Positions 35,519-49,390 of a stretch of 64,000 nt of DNA are shown here, piece after piece. This DNA is from Podaxis mareebaensis (Eukaryota > Basidiomycota > Agaricomycetes > Agaricales > Agaricaceae): positions 124,001 through 188,000 of the forward strand of contig JAEUWP010000139.1 in assembly GCA_018524725.1 (NCBI GenBank), read 5' to 3'. The notes below the pieces were generated by a model. It was not told the DNA's origin and did not search any database. It was given only the letters and a program-made list of their open reading frames with translations. How positions within the stretch are numbered: position 1 is the first letter of the stretch; each line of letters begins with the position of its first letter. The translations under genes were made by a program, and so were the position numbers.

Positions 35519-38447
35519 ATGAGCACCACAGAAACGGGAGAAAGACACAAGTCTTCAAAACATAGGGACAAGGACGGAGAGAAAGACAAGCACCGCTCGC
35601 ATGACAGGGACAGGGATAGAGACTCGGATCGGAAACACAAGAAACGGCGAAAGCACGAGGACGACTACGAGGGAAGCAAGAGAAAACACAAGCATAGGAA
35701 AAGGAATAAAGGGGACAAGGGGGAAAAATTGTCAATTGTAGATGACGATGTGAACGATGATGACATGTGGGTAGAGAAGAACATTGACATGGACGGTGAA
35801 CGAGTACGTGTTCCCATCCTACAATTTATATCCGTCCTCTAACTTGGTTGGAATCACAGGTTCTCGCGACAGATATTCCAACGGCGGAGAGCCTTAAAAT
35901 TACGTCCAGGGCAGAAGAACAACCTTCAGACCCGAACCTGCCTCCAACAACGAAGAGCGGAACGAAACTCCAACGTGACGAATGGATGTTACTTCCACCC
36001 AGTATACCCTCAGTTCCTGCATCGGGACCTGTTCCTAGGCGACCCGCTATCGATAATAACGAGTCTCTGACAGAGGACTATGGCGAACTATCATCAGATG
36101 TACGCACTATGGGAGGGAACGTCGACTTCTTCTCCAGCCTCGGAACAGAGCGCAAGAAACAGCAACCAGATAAACCAGACCCTGACAGAGTACGTCCATA
36201 TCTCACCCCAAACACGTTTATACGACTAAAAAATCACTCTAACACTCTCAGCCGAAAATCAGCTCCCGCGAGCTCAATCAAGACCTCAGAGAAGGCAAAC
36301 CCACGAACTTCGACGAACCGCCTCCACCCCCAAAAGCAATCACTCCCGGCGGGCCCGGTTCCTCCTGGCGAATGATGCGCCTACGCCGCGTCTACGAAAC
36401 CGCCGAAGAAGAAAGCCGACCTCTCGAAGAAGTCGCCATCGAACGTTTCGGTTCTCTTCAAGCGTTCGAAGAAGCCAAAGAAGAACGTCGAATTCTCGAT
36501 GAACGTGCTGGTAAAAAGGCTGGCCGTGAAAGTGAGAGGGGGAGGAGAGGTGAACCCAAAACAGAGATTGGTTCAGGTGGAGAGAAGAGGTTAATGTTTA
36601 CGGATATTGGTGGGAGTGGTGGTTCGAGTCGGAGTTCGTCCTTCCGTCGACCTGGAGCACTTGGTGGGGATAGTTCACCTTCGACCCCTTCGCCACCTGC
36701 GGAGAAGGTACCCGTGAATCGTCGACTGGATTCCCTACGACTGCCGTCTCAAATCAACTCGCCACTTGCACAATCGCACACTCCCATCCCCTCGGTCATG
36801 ACTCCTCCACCTCTTGCCGCTGGGTCAGCTTCTGGGTCGAGGGGGAGAGCTCTATCGCCTTCTTCATTAAACAAGCTTCAAGCAAAGGTGTTACGTGCTA
36901 AGTTGATGGGAGCACCTGATGCAGAGAAGCTAGAGAAGGAGTATGAAGAGGAGGTGAGGATAGCGAATGGTGGTGGAGACTCGGATAGTGGTGCGAGGAC
37001 AAAGGTTGAGGTGTTGCCGACTCTAGATGCTAGAGGGAGACTGTATGATGTCGGTCATGGCAAGGGGGAAGACAGACCGCCGCCAGGCAATAGGAGGAAG
37101 AAGGAAGAGAAGGTTCGTGACTTTTCGGCCAAACCTTCTATATAACAGCGCTGAGACTCTGGTAGTTCGAGACGCATGATCGCAAGACCGGGGATATCAT
37201 TCGGTATAACGCTGATGATGATACATTGACTTTAGGGGAGATGTTGCGGCAGGAGAGGTTTGGTGCTGGGATGGCCGATCAAAAGAACTTGGACGCTCAA
37301 TTCGCCAAGGCTATCATCAGCGATGGCAAATTTGAGGTACGTTCCTTGGTTACTATTCCAGACAACAACCATTGAGACGTTCTTCAGAACGATCTCGAGT
37401 ACATGGATGACAATGCAGCCAAGCTCGGCCGTCAGAAGATGCGTTCGGACGCGATGAAGCGCCAGTTCGCCATTCACGGTGCGTCGAGCGACTTCCCTAT
37501 CGACTCCTTCTAACGTCACCTGGAATAGATTACAAGCGTACTCAGCAAGTATTGGCGTCATGTCCATTCTGTTATGGCGAGGACGACTCCGTACCAAAGG
37601 CACCCGTTGTCGCAATGGGTACTCGTGCATACCTCTCATGTACTATCAACGAGGAGCTCGTGAAGGGACACTGCCTAATAGTGCCGATCCAACACCATCT
37701 CAACATGTTGGAAGCCGATGATGATACCTGGGACGAAGTCCGGGTGAGTATTCCTCCAGCCAGTGAAATGTTTCATATGTGCTAACTGGGTCTAGAATTT
37801 CATGAAATGCCTCATGCGCATGTTTGCAGAAGACGACAAAGGGGTTGTCTTCTACGAAACTGTGATTTCATTGAAGTGGCAAAAACACACTTTCATCGAG
37901 TGTGTGCCGTTACCTTGGGACCATTTTGAGCTGATACCAGGCTATTTCAAGGTACATTATTGACCAGGTGTTTTACATGTGATGTTCATGATATTCCTCA
38001 AATATCCAGGAATCTATCCTGACCTCAGAAGCGGAATGGTCGCAACACAAGAAGCTGATCGATTTCTCTGCCAGGCCTGGAGGCTTCCGACGCGCGATGG
38101 TGCCCAACCTGCCGTATTTCATGGTTCAGTTTGACTACAAGGGCGAAAAGGGGTATGGGCATGTCATTGAGGGAACGGGCAAGGACATGGACGAAGATAT
38201 TGATGAGGGCGAGAAAGGTGGTGGCGAATTCCCAAGGCATGTTGTAGTTTTCATCAAAAGTGGAGCTCATGATGACCGCCCACTTCGCAGGTATTTTGCA
38301 GGCGAAATCATCGGGAACTTGCTGGAACTGGAGCCCCGACGGTGGAGGCGTCCACGAAAACTGGACTTTAGGAGTAACAAGGAGCGAGTAAAGGAGTTTA
38401 AGAAGCAGTATGATAAGTTTGACTGGACAGGGATGATAGGGCAATAA
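35519..38447 (+). CDS. CWF19: CWF19-like spliceosome-associated protein
   Basis: Start at 35519 (MSTTETGERHKSSKHRDKDG). The N-terminus is lysine/arginine/aspartate-rich, as in many splicing factors. Middle: MWVEKNIDMDGE, RDEWMLLPPS, GNVDFFSSLGTERKK and MMRLRRVYETAEEESRPLEE. The C-terminal half has the two CwfJ domains: domain 1, HIT-like (CPFCYGEDD, CTINEELVKGHCLIVPIQHH, HFELIPGYFK), and domain 2 (PYFMVQFDYKGEKGYGHVIE, RYFAGEIIGNLLELEPRRWR, YDKFDWTGMIGQ). Cwf19 proteins act in intron-lariat spliceosome disassembly and lariat debranching. At least seven exons with short introns. The protein occupies the usual CWF19L2 layout, so a complete gene is likely. Confidence 0.93.
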
Positions 38448-38636
38448 TACATGTAGAGTAATGTACCCTGAGAACAAGAGATTCATCTGATTCATTAAGA
38501 CCAAAATAAATGCCGTAGTGATGGTTTCCCCAGATGGCAGGAGAGGATTTCACTATTCCTCCTCAACAACGGTTTGCAGCCCTGCAACTCCTCTCCCTCG
38601 CCCCACAAAGCCCTCATAACGGCCAGAGTCCTCTCC

Positions 38637-40345
38637 ATGGCCCCGCCATTCCCCACGCGGCGTGAGCTCGTCCTTGTCTTTCTCCTCTTGTTCTTCCTCC
38701 TCTTTCTCAACCGTGGCCACACCTCAAACCGCCATCCACTACTCACCTCCAACTCCCTACGAAACACATCGCATACCTTACAGGCCGAGCAGCTGGCGCG
38801 CATACGGACACGACTGTCCTGGAAGAGCGATCCCGTGCCCCAGACGAAGCTCATAGCACACGTACCAGGTGCGCGGTCTTTCATTGCCGTTTCTGGCGGC
38901 TTATGAATTTTTTCGCGGGACAGGATGGACAGTGTTTGACCGACTATATATTCTCAATGGCGTCGTTTACATTGTTTCAGATGACCAGGCAGCACTACCA
39001 GACGTCTCATTCATTCTCTCAAAAGGAATACCCATTAAGCCAGGCCAGGAGGCAGAGCAGACTCGACTACCGACGGACGAGGATATCCGTACTATAAGCA
39101 CAGAGGAAGCCAGACACCTTTTTGGAACAGGTGCATCCATTATAGACGGTGTCACTGTGCGTCTCCTTCGCCCCCTAAAACCCCTCACTCATCTCACTCA
39201 TGCCCAACTATTCTAGCTTTTTGTCAATGACCCCTATCAATTGTACGCTTCGCTCGTCGATTTTTCATTTATCTATTCCTCTTACACGTAACCTTACACC
39301 CTCAGCATAACCCACTACTACCACTGGTCTGCCGAGCTCTGGTTTGGTTTCTGGCGCACCTACTCCACCCTCGACCCCAAAATCACCGCAGAGGGCAACA
39401 CGACCCTACCCTTCGCGCGACGTATCATGTTCAACCACCTTGACGCGCACCACTGGCGCGATTACGCTCATATGAATGAATGGGTTGTCCGTTCTTCCTT
39501 CCCCTCCGTCACTATGGAATTCATCGACGACTGGCGCGACAGAGCCGAACTTGGCAAGCCATTTGTGTTCGACCGCGTTGTTGTTGCCGATCGTTCAGCT
39601 GCCATGAGGTCCTATAATTTTCAACGTTATCAACGGACCGCTTCCGCGGCTTTTGCTTTGCCTGGAAGTGTTAACTGGTGGATGCCTATACGAAACAATG
39701 TGATCGAATTCGCGGGCTTGGACCCCAGTGTGGGTGAGGGAACCACGAATACACCCGTGATCACGTATATTTCGAGGCAGGAGTGGGGGAGGCGCATGTT
39801 GATCCCGGAACATCACGATAAGCTGGTGAAAGAGTTGTACAAGCTCAGAGATCAGTACGGTTACGAGGTGCACGTTGTCGCTGCTGAAAAAATGACCCGT
39901 GTCGAACAAATCCGGCTTGCTGCTAGGACGACCGTCCGTTCCTTCCGTTTTCTTAAAAATATGTTTCACTAACTGGTTTTATCTTAGATCCTGATGGGCG
40001 TCCACGGAAATGGTTTGACCTCTCTCGTATGGATGAAACCCAACCCCCGCTCTACGGTCATGGAATTCTTTTTCCCGGGAGGATTTGCACATGATTACGA
40101 GTATACCACTCGTGCCCTCGGAATGACGCACTATGGCTTTTGGGATAAAGAGTACGTTCCTCCAATTGCCTATACACACTCCGACTCATAACCTGTTTTC
40201 TCTGCAAAGATATTTCACAAGTCCAGCACTTCCAACACCCGAATACGTTGACGGATTCCAGGGCAACTCGATTCCCATAGATGGCGAGGTCGTGGCCCGG
40301 TTGTGCGTTGAACGATTATCCCTGACATCTGAAGTGGACGACTAG
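38637..40345 (+). CDS. GT61/DUF563 family glycosyltransferase, type II membrane protein
   Basis: Start at 38637 (MAPPFPTRRE), directly before a hydrophobic signal-anchor segment (LVLVFLLLFFLLFLN). An in-frame upstream ATG at 38574 is less likely. Exons join as PGWTVFDRLYILNGVVY, then LFVNDPYQFITHYYHWSAEL, RIMFNHLDAHHWRDYAHMNE and a catalytic C-terminal half with VITYISRQEWGRRML, EQIRLAARTTILMGVHGNGL and MEFFFPGGFAHDYEY. The GVHGNGLTSLVWM and MEFFFP motifs are the DUF563/GT61 core shared with plant xylosyl/arabinosyltransferases and animal EOGT. The protein likely acts in the Golgi or ER lumen on glycans; sugar and acceptor are unknown. It follows CWF19 in tandem with a 190 bp gap. Confidence 0.88.
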
Positions 40346-40981
40346 TTCGGCCACATCCAACACCCACTCTCGTTTTGATTTTCCTTTCTATCTAACAGCC
40401 GGATCCTCGTCTTATTGACTTTCCCTAAATTCGTTAGACCGCATTAGAGTCATTTTGTAGCACGCACACACGCAGAGCATATCCACCAAGTATTTATTAA
40501 TTCTCATTAGATATGTATATAATTTCTCGTCAGTTGGGCGTCACACGGGATTGGTGACCTCGGTTGATTCGAGTACATTCTAATACATGCAATCCAACAG
40601 AGCCGGAACTGAGAGGGGAGCTGAGTTAACGACTAGTGCTGTACGCGCGTGTATAGCTACAGGTATAAGGCATATAAGGCAAACAACAGATATGATACAA
40701 CTTAAGAAACCCATACGACCCAATGTTCAAAGATGTCGAGCCCTTACTTCCTACAAGTGGCAGCGTATGGATACACCGTGTATGTGAAGATGTGATGAAA
40801 GATGGCCAAAAGATGACTGCCCAATATAGGGCCAGTATATAACTAGAATCCCCTGATCTAACCCAAGTCGTTTGATGCAACAAACTGCTACCTAGAATGC
40901 CTGTCTCTGATGTAGGATATCGTCCATATATCGTTCCCCATGTCATCATTAGATGTGCAGCAGCACCTTACTGCTGTCTGT
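40346..40981. other. Intergenic region between convergent genes
   Basis: About 635 bp between the GT61 stop and the phytochrome stop, holding two 3' UTRs. No gene or repeat was recognised. Confidence 0.6.
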
Positions 40982-43900
40982 TCAGTAACTCTTACCATCA
41001 CGCCCCGTTCTATTCTCCAACCAACCACCAATCTCCCAGTCCCCTCCAACGCGATAAACGTCACGTTTCCGTTGCTCGATGTCCGTAACACCTTTCAGAA
41101 TCACATTTAGACGTTTGAAGTCGATCGGTTTGAGTATCCAGCCGTCTAGACCATAATTGATCAACTCGTTGCGTTGTTGCTCTCTCAACGAGGCTGATAC
41201 GGCAAAGATCGGAATCCGACCGTTGAGTTTGTGTGAAGGTCGATTCGACGATCGTACTCCAATAGGCGACGTGGGGTCACCTTCCATAGCGCGAATTCGC
41301 TGCGTTGCTTCGAAGCCATCAACGATTGGCATTCTATATGCCCCTAGTAAATGGATGCGTGCCAGAGGCTATCCCAAAGAAACGCACTGAATGTCCATAA
41401 GGACAATGTCGAACCCATCGTCAGACTTAACAGTATCAATACCCTCTTGTCCGTTCGTTGCACCCACGACAATGTGACCGTTCATGCTTAGCCGCTTCGC
41501 CAGAATCGTTCGGTTGACGTCGTTGTCCTGTATGATAAAACCGCGCTCAGCTGTGTCGTGCTTGACTAGTGATGAACCTTTGGCCGACCTCGACGACGAG
41601 AATCCTCAGCTTCTCTGGCTTCACCGTTTTTGGCTCTGTATTAGGTGACCTAGGGGGAGAAATTTGGTCGCTTTCGATCGTGGTCGCTGGGGGGTCGTTC
41701 AAAGAAGTTTGAGGTGCCTTTATCGTCCTCACGACCTCTTGATCATAATGGTCAACTTTGAAAGGACGAGGTGGTACACCGGAACCCTTGACGTCAATCC
41801 CTCGGCTAGGCGTTCTGGGAAGCGGACCTGCCTCAAGCGCCGGCGTAGACTTCTCGCGTGGTGAGGACGAACGAGAGGTGATGCAATTAGAAGACAGGGT
41901 TTCGGCGAGACGATCGACCACGTTCCTCCGAGGAAGCAAGCTGGGGGGACGAGAGCAAGCTTGTGACGACGCAGATGAACTGCCCGATGACTCTGAGAAA
42001 GCAGGTAGGTCTGATCCTTCTAGAGTCAACGCGAGTGGTATCAGGGAAGAGAACCTGCTCCCGACATCCACTTTAGAGTCAACGCGCAATTGACCACCCA
42101 GTTGCTCGACGATCCTGGCTACAACCGCTAAACCAAGCCCTAGACCGTTTCAATATGGACAGATCTATGTGCCATTCGTTTCAACTTACCGACACCGGCC
42201 TCGGCGTTTGACCGAGGCTCAGAAGATTCAACTTGTTCAAATTCCCTAAACATTTTCTCGAGCTTTTCCTCTTGTATACCACATCCTGTGTCTGCTACAA
42301 TGATTTCAACGGCAGCCTGCTTAGGACTACGCAATCCCTCAGGTTCACCAAATGTTTTACAAGAGACGGATATTGAACCCGCCTCCGTATACTTGACTGT
42401 AGAGCAATGAGTCTCGCCCAAGTTATGACGAGAATAATATATGACATACGAGCGTTGGCGGTTAGGTTCTGGACTACAGTCCGAATTTTCCTCGGATCGC
42501 CCACAACAGTCTTGGGACTTCCTGAAACATCCAAAACAAATTCGAGATTCCGCCGTAATGCTTCTCGCTGATAGATGCGAACGGCATCTTTAATCGCGGC
42601 ATGTAGGTCAAATGGTTCACTGAAGGACGTCTCATTTCCACTTTCCAAGCGTGTTAGATCCTAAAACAAGTGAAGATAAGCACCTCGGGGACTTCTTTGG
42701 ATGACACCATCCCGCGGCGTACCAGCAAGTCGTTGATAGTAAACAGGAGACTCTGTTTGATAAATTAAACTTGCGTTAGCTTCTTCGTGTTTCGAGCGGT
42801 TTGTTTTGCCAACCTTTGAAGCGGCATGAGAGCGAACCAAGTTGTCCCTAGTTTCATTGTCAAGCGGGCCGTTCATAGCCATTTCGAGATAGCTGATCAA
42901 TGTGTCAATCAATAGATATGTCATTAGAAGAACGGCGTCGGCGCACTTAATGATATGGTTCAAAGGCGTTCGAACTATAGACAAGACACGCGAGTGGGAT
43001 CAGCGTTCTGATGCACAAGCTCCTTACTGAAGATAGAATTCTCGGACCTTCGTGAGTAGCGTTGGATAGTAAAAGGTTGGTCAGTTTGGTCATCTGTAAT
43101 GCGCTCTGCTTCTGTCTCCACACTTCGATAAACTATTCAAGTATTCACATCAGCTTGGCCCGCAACGATCTTTACCATCAGTCATTCTGTCCTCACCTTG
43201 CCGTATACTAACGAAAGGACCCCCGCCGTTTCCAGTTGCTCGTCCGTCCACGCACGACTCCTTCCAGCCACAGTCTCCGACCAGATTTTGAAGGATTTCC
43301 GAGGCTCTAAGCCCGCTTGGGCATCATGAGAAGCACTTTTGAATGGTTTCCCTGCCCAATGGACATTGCGCAACTGCCCACGTCTCAAAAAGGCCATGAA
43401 GTCCTTCCCCTCACTAGATAATGGTACATAAAGCAATCCTGCAATAACCTCAAAGCCTACATGAAAGTGAGCTACTATCTCAAGTGGTCGGCACGATGAC
43501 CCACCTGTCGTTAACTGCAGATCCGGGAAGTCATTAATGACAGCCTGAGAAACCTGGATGGTACTACATGATGAAAAGGGGGTATCCCATTCAGCACGCA
43601 TTCACAGCCGCAGCATGGTCAACTCACTTGAACTGCTTAAGCCGCAGATATTCCGCCATGATCAAGATTTCCTGGCCATGCTGATTTGGACCCAAAATCT
43701 TGGCACCTTCTCCTATCACAAGAATCCCAAAATCCGCATCAAACAGCCCGAGTAAGTCGTCAGCGTTACTGACAATATACCCGGTCTATGGCATAGTCAG
43801 CATCACGATCGGCGGGGCTAGTTATCTATGACACGCACCGAATGACGACCAGAGGACAAAGTATTGATCTGTGATAGGAAGAATAGACATGAGAAAAAGC

Positions 43901-46900
43901 CGACGAAACTTAGGCGAGATACAAACCAGTTTTCTCGTGTGCAATCGTTGCGCATAACTCAATCTTTCTATGTTGCGAGAAATTGACTGGGTCAAAAGCC
44001 GGAGCATTTGCCGCACGGGGAAAGACACTCGCATTCCCGCATTACCATACGAGTGACATGCAATGAGGCCCCAACGCTGATTGAATGCCATGATGGACTG
44101 AACACATACAATGAGGAACAGGGAAAACAAAACCGATCAGCAAAGGCATTGGTCACAAGGAAGATGTGAATGACACGTACAACTGACATCGAAGCACGAA
44201 CGCCCATGTTTTCGAGATCTAGGCGGCTGTCTCAGACAACAGAGAGCGGCAAGGTAGGAGCCCTACATTTGAGGTGAATTGGACTCATGGCTCGAAGGTA
44301 GCAATGTGTCATGTCCTACGTGTCAATGAGCGTAAAGCCAAGCAATGAAATTGAAAGCTAGAACCCACGAGAGGCTCTTCAAGATCTGACTTATCCCTTG
44401 CTACCATACGCGCTGTAGGTTGAAGGCGGTCATACAGGACCCGGACCTTGTCTACAAAGCACGTTTATTTCAATTATGATTGGCCTGGCAGTGCATGTAC
44501 TCACTGGTCACATACAAGTCCCGCGCCTGCCATTAGACGAAAGAAGGTGGTGTGAACCGGTAAGTAAGGTTATTAACGCAAGTCCATAATACATACCTGC
44601 TTTGGTATATCGGCCGCAGGAAAGTGCAACCCTCTGTACAAATCCCTCGTCACGCCCCAATCCACAAGTTCTGCCATAACCTGCCCATTCCATGCCTCAT
44701 CAAACTGGTAAACGAGGACACGATGAAACTGTGTCAGATCCTTTAGTAGGCCAACCGTTACTTTCAAGAATTTGCTCAAGTCTTGAGCGGCTCCAAGCTG
44801 TTCGTTAATCTGCGCCATAACGGCAAACACATCCATCATACCAACCGCCGAAGCCGAAGCCGCTCCACGGCGACGAGTACGGGTAGTTTTAGGTGAGGTG
44901 GAGCGCATGGATGGTATGGGATTATTAGAAGATGCCGAACGGGATGAAGTAAGACTACTGGGTCCGTATGGTGATGGGCCACGTTGGGTTAACCTCCGTA
45001 ATCGCTCCAGTGCAGGGAGCGGTTTGGCATAGTTGGTCGTGCTCTCGAGGATATCTTCCGCACTGGGTGTCCAATCGTCCTGGCCTTCAAGGCCGGCAAG
45101 AGGATGAGATGTAAATTGAGACCAAGCAGGGGGATGTGGTGTCGAGCTCGGCGGTGCATTAGCAAAGGGTGTGTCACTTGAGGTGTTGCTCTCCTTTGAT
45201 GGTGTTCCAGCAGCTGAGGGGCATGATATATCTGAAACAGCGGTCGATCCAGTCGAACTAGTACCTGGGGATGACACGAGCGTGCTGGACGAACTTAAAC
45301 CTTGCCAGTTGTTCGCAGGAGGATTGAGATTAAAAGCTGGCGTAGGAAGATACAACGGATTGAAGGCATCGGATTCGAGTTCAAACTCCAACATGATAAG
45401 GGTCGGTCTGCTGTCGTGGGCAGTCCGGGCCTTATGAACGGCACACCAGCACGTCCAATGCCGTCTGGTCTCGGGTTGGGATGGAGCAGAGCTCCCTTCG
45501 TGGGGGTCATTCAAAGCAGGTGCAGATCCCGGCTCTCCCCAACCATTTAGTACAAATACATGAGGAGCGTTGTCTTCATCTTCTGAAGCCGGGTAAGTCG
45601 AGTCAGTGAGAAACTGGATATTATCCCAGAGTGTCCCTGCCGAGTTTTCTGGGAGCGTGTCAGTAAAACACTCAAGAGAAAAGAGGTAGCGAGGGGAGAG
45701 CCCGAGAAGCTCTGTCGAGTTCTGTCACTCCACGTCAGTATCACCTCAAGAACGATCAACAAAATTTTCTGACCTCAGAAACCTGACGTACAACTAATGT
45801 TTCCTCCAAATCCTCCACCACTATCAATACCCCGAAGCCCTGTACCGCCCCAGGGGTCCTAATAGGCTGGACAAAACGGGCACTGTTACCCACGCTGTGA
45901 TGAGACACAAGCGGTGGTCACTCACCTCATCTTCGCACCTCTGCATCTTGCCCTCGCGCCCGACTACAATATAGTTCCCATGCTCATCCGTTGCATACTG
46001 GAATCGAAAATTAACGTATTCTTCACTCCCACTGCTGAATTCCGACCTCGAAGCCGCATCGGCCCTCGATTCGACTTCGGACGGCGCGCTTGATGCTGCA
46101 CGCCAGGACCCAGAGCTACTACCGATGGGAGACATGCGGTCATAACCTCCTTCTCCCGACGCGACATCGTTTGAGCCAGTAGAAGAAGTGGCCACTGAAG
46201 TAGCAGCAGCTATCACTTTTGGTGAAGCTGAATAATATTTGCTACTACCGTCTGAACCTCCGGCGAGGGATCGGTCGGAAGACGTGGACTCAGTTCCATG
46301 AGCTCGACCACTTCTTGTGTACAAACTCTGTTGCGTCGAGGACACTCTGGACCCAGACCACTGTTCACTGGAACCAGGAGACGGTAAAGGGGGCAGGTGG
46401 ACGAGTCCATATAGAGAGGGGTTGAAGGGAAGGGCTGGAACCTCATCCGCCACTCCTGAAAAAGGGATGTTCTCAGAGTCCCCCGATCTTTTGGGCGAAT
46501 CAGCCGGCGGATCAACTTCGAATGAAAATGATGTCTCGGGAGTATGCCATCTTTCAACTGAGGGTACCGGTGAGTCTGTATGATCGTCACTCGGAGCCTG
46601 CTCCTGAGTTCGATCTGGTGAGTGGACAGTTTCGTTGGTAAAGTGCCTGGAATGAGAGGACTGTTCCTGCCCTTCCACTAGCGCGGCAAAGACTGGACTT
46701 TTTTCGGGTGGAGAAACGCTCGGTGACATCGACATAGGAGGACTTGTTGCTGAGGGCAAAAGGGACACGCTGGTAGCGATTAGAGCTGAGCTGGCAACCA
46801 AAGGAAGTGGCATAGGGACGCATTCAAGTTCCTTATTTTGGTTTTCTGGTTCAGATGTCTGACCAACAGACTTGCTAGGATCCGCGGTCGAAAACGTTCT

Positions 46901-47485
46901 CCGACTATTGGGATCCTTCTCATCCGCCGGAAAGTGGTGAAATCTGAATGTCGTTTTTGCACGCTTCCTTTTTCCGTTGCTATCCGAGGTGGTGAAATCA
47001 GACGCACTATGAGGCGATGCTGGTGGAATATGATAAGATGCTGTGATGTTTTGGAGTGATGATTCAGAAGAGACGCGGGAGATGTTAAGTGCTGTTCGTC
47101 TGGGTCGAGGCGAGCCCGAAGCGTTGCTGGGTTGCTCTGCAGCCTGGACCAGATCACGAGAACTTTGATCGGGGAAAGAGAGAGTGGTTGGCCCTCCGGA
47201 CCTATTTCTTCCTCCTCTCAACCTCATAGGTCCGTCCTCATTAGTGTCAGCGCTCCCTGCCTCCTGCCTAAGCCGCGAACGGAGGAGGTCATGAGACTGG
47301 GACTTGCGTGTGGTCGAAGAGGGTATACGGTTGGTGGAACGACCTCTGGGAATGGGAGCAGCGGGTTTGATGGCAGTGAGGAGAGAACGGACTGGATAAA
47401 CAAATGAAGTTTGAGACTGGGCGAAGGATTGCTTAGCCGAAGGGGAAGAAGAGGAGGTAGTCAGCGGGGGACTGTCTTCCGACAT
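40982..47485 (-). CDS. Fungal phytochrome: PAS-GAF-PHY hybrid histidine kinase with receiver
   Basis: Start at 47485 (MSEDSPPLTTSSSSPSAKQS). The first ~510 residues are a Ser/Pro-rich, probably disordered extension. Then KMQRCEDE at the end of exon 1 (45926) is followed by PIRTPGAVQGFGVLIVVEDL from 45866, placing the expected biliverdin-binding cysteine at residue 517, just before the PAS domain. GAF: LTQFHRVLVYQFDEAWNGQV, GLHFPAADIPKQARDLYVT. PHY: GLLYVPLSSEGKDFMAFLRR, TAGVLSLVYGK. Kinase: H-box NATHEVRTPLNHI, N-box TVVQNLTANALKY, DTGCGIQ and GVGLGLAV. Receiver: LRILVVEDNDVN, DIVLMDIQMPIVDGF (phospho-acceptor D) and LKPIDFKRLN. All residues for red-light sensing and phosphorelay appear present. 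The family regulates development and stress responses in fungi. Confidence 0.94.
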
Positions 47486-47671
47486 GATTTGACAATGCAG
47501 CCCAGGTGAGAGACCGGCGACTGTGGAGCCAATGAGCAAATGGTGCGCGTTCCCGCTCTCTTTCCGTTTTGGTAGGCAACAATCCCGGTACCGATCGATC
47601 ATACATGACGCACTTTGCGCTCACGTGTAGCTGGTTCAAAAATATGATAGCGAATTGATGGGAGATAGAAG

Positions 47672-49167
47672 TCAAAATCCAAACATTCGTCCAATCGCAT
47701 CCTGCACCCCCTCCTGCACTCCAAGATAATCATGTCCACCATACAACGTCTTCACTAGTGTTACGTTCCGTTCCTTCGTCTTGTCCCAGAAGCTTTCTAT
47801 GTATCCAAACCCTTCCATATCAATCCGCTTTACCACCTTCTCTCTTGCCCTTTGGCGCTTGTCCATAGAAGAAGACATTGCTTCATACTCCTCTTTTGTC
47901 GCCCGGATCGCATCTCTCGGCAACTTCAGTTCTGGTAGAACACCATTAAGGAATGCATTGAACAATACGTCCGAATGAGAATGGGGGATATCCCAGTCAT
48001 TCTCGGCATGCGCGATTAGCACTGGCGCGTCTATGTGCTGATAGAAGAGTGAGCGGTGATTCAGTGGATGCAACTGCGGCGTACTGGAACGGCCCTAAGG
48101 GTGTCAAATTTGTGAGTCAGGGCCCAGTTTACGAGATCTGCATCAAGTTTAAGCCTTTGTATGCGTTCAAAACTTCAGCACGCACTCGTCGCCCATGGAA
48201 TCATGGCAAGCGGCTTGATCAAAGGAACTAAGCCAAGTATATGGTAAGTCTGTATCACCTCTCGTATGCTCGAGAAGGGCTAAAATGTATCATTAATTCT
48301 TCCTGTGATACCGACATCAGTCCCGGTACTCACGCTCAGGAGTACAACGCCCTTGCACGTAATTCCGTCTCGTGCCAGTTCTCTTGCTAGCCCAGCACTG
48401 ACACCTGTGCCCAGGCTGTGTCCTATAATGAGGACCTCGTCGGCGTCAACACCCTTGCGAGCAAGCCAGTCCCAAGCTGCCCGGGCGTCCCGAATGAGAC
48501 CTTCTTCACTAGGAGTTCCTGTGCTATCCGCAAAGCCACGATAATCGATTGCCAAGATATTTGCATCAAGCCGTGATGAGAAAGCTCTATAATGTTGTAT
48601 GCGTGCATCAAAAGCACGGGTAGCGGCATTTCCGTGAAAGAACAGGATGGTGGGATATTCCTGGACGGCCACGGGAATATGCTTCGCAGGGAGTGATTCT
48701 TTGGTTGGGGGTGCGGAGAGCTTGTGGTAATAATGGTCTGACAGAATGAACCAAGCTCCAAGGGACTCCCCGTCTTGGGTAGGTATACGTACGTTTAAGG
48801 TCTTGTTAGCTAAGAGGGTGTTGAGGGTATTGGCGGCAGTACGGTTGCTGACGGAAACTTACGGGCGAGACCATACTTCTCTGGCAGGTCGTAATTCGCG
48901 AAAAGGGGTATCTTGACTTTATTGAGGTATAGGGCACTTGTTGGACGGTGAGCTGGCTAATCCCACTAATACAGACTGGGAAGCTTACTGTCGTTGGAAG
49001 AAAGGGATAAATAAGAGCAGGACTGCCACAGCATACAATACACCAATAACGAGCAAAACTCGGCGAATTCTACCGATCCAGAGAACAGCCTTGCTTGCTT
49101 CTTGAGGTTGTGTCTGGCTATCCGTTGGTGTCGTGGCACATTCTGATATATCAGCGTTGTCCGCCAT
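47672..49167 (-). CDS. ABHD12-like alpha/beta hydrolase, membrane-anchored
   Basis: Start at 49167 (MADNADISEC); an upstream in-frame ATG exists at 49182. One transmembrane segment near residues 30-55 (VLLVIGVLYAVAVLLLFIPF), then NLPEKYGLARK-type linker and the hydrolase: TILFFHGNAATRAFDARIQH (oxyanion HGN), ILAIDYRGFADSTGTPSEEG, the nucleophile elbow VLIIGHSLGTGVSAG, the acid region APVLIAHAENDWDIP and the histidine region LYGGHDYLGVQEG. The full Ser-Asp-His triad is visible, and the order matches ABHD12/lysophosphatidylserine lipases and related fungal proteins. A lipid or ester substrate is likely but unproven. The 48,049-48,300 stretch between hydrolase exons contains more than one short intron. 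It is divergent from the BOR1 gene. Confidence 0.85.
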
Positions 49168-49390
49168 GGTCGTGGAATGCATGAGGACTATTGGGGTCAA
49201 GCCGTAAGAACACCGATGCTCATATCCTGAGCCGCTCGGCTGCAATTGGTTGGAGCGGACAACAGCGCAGGTTACTGTATACGGACAAGCACGTGCCATA
49301 TTGCCGATCGGCCAACAATTTTTGTGTAATTCGCTCATATACCAGGGTTAATTTCTCCACTCCGTCGACACATGAAGGGAATCCCCCGAC
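49168..49390. promoter_or_regulatory. Divergent ABHD12-like / BOR1 promoter
   Basis: 223 bp between opposing start codons. No clear TATA. Both genes encode membrane proteins; a shared promoter is possible from spacing only. Confidence 0.4.

Noticed and set aside
38495..38884. Minus-strand open frame opposite the GT61 N-terminus
   Set aside because: It is a shadow of the signal-anchor exon, with low-complexity arginine/lysine composition.
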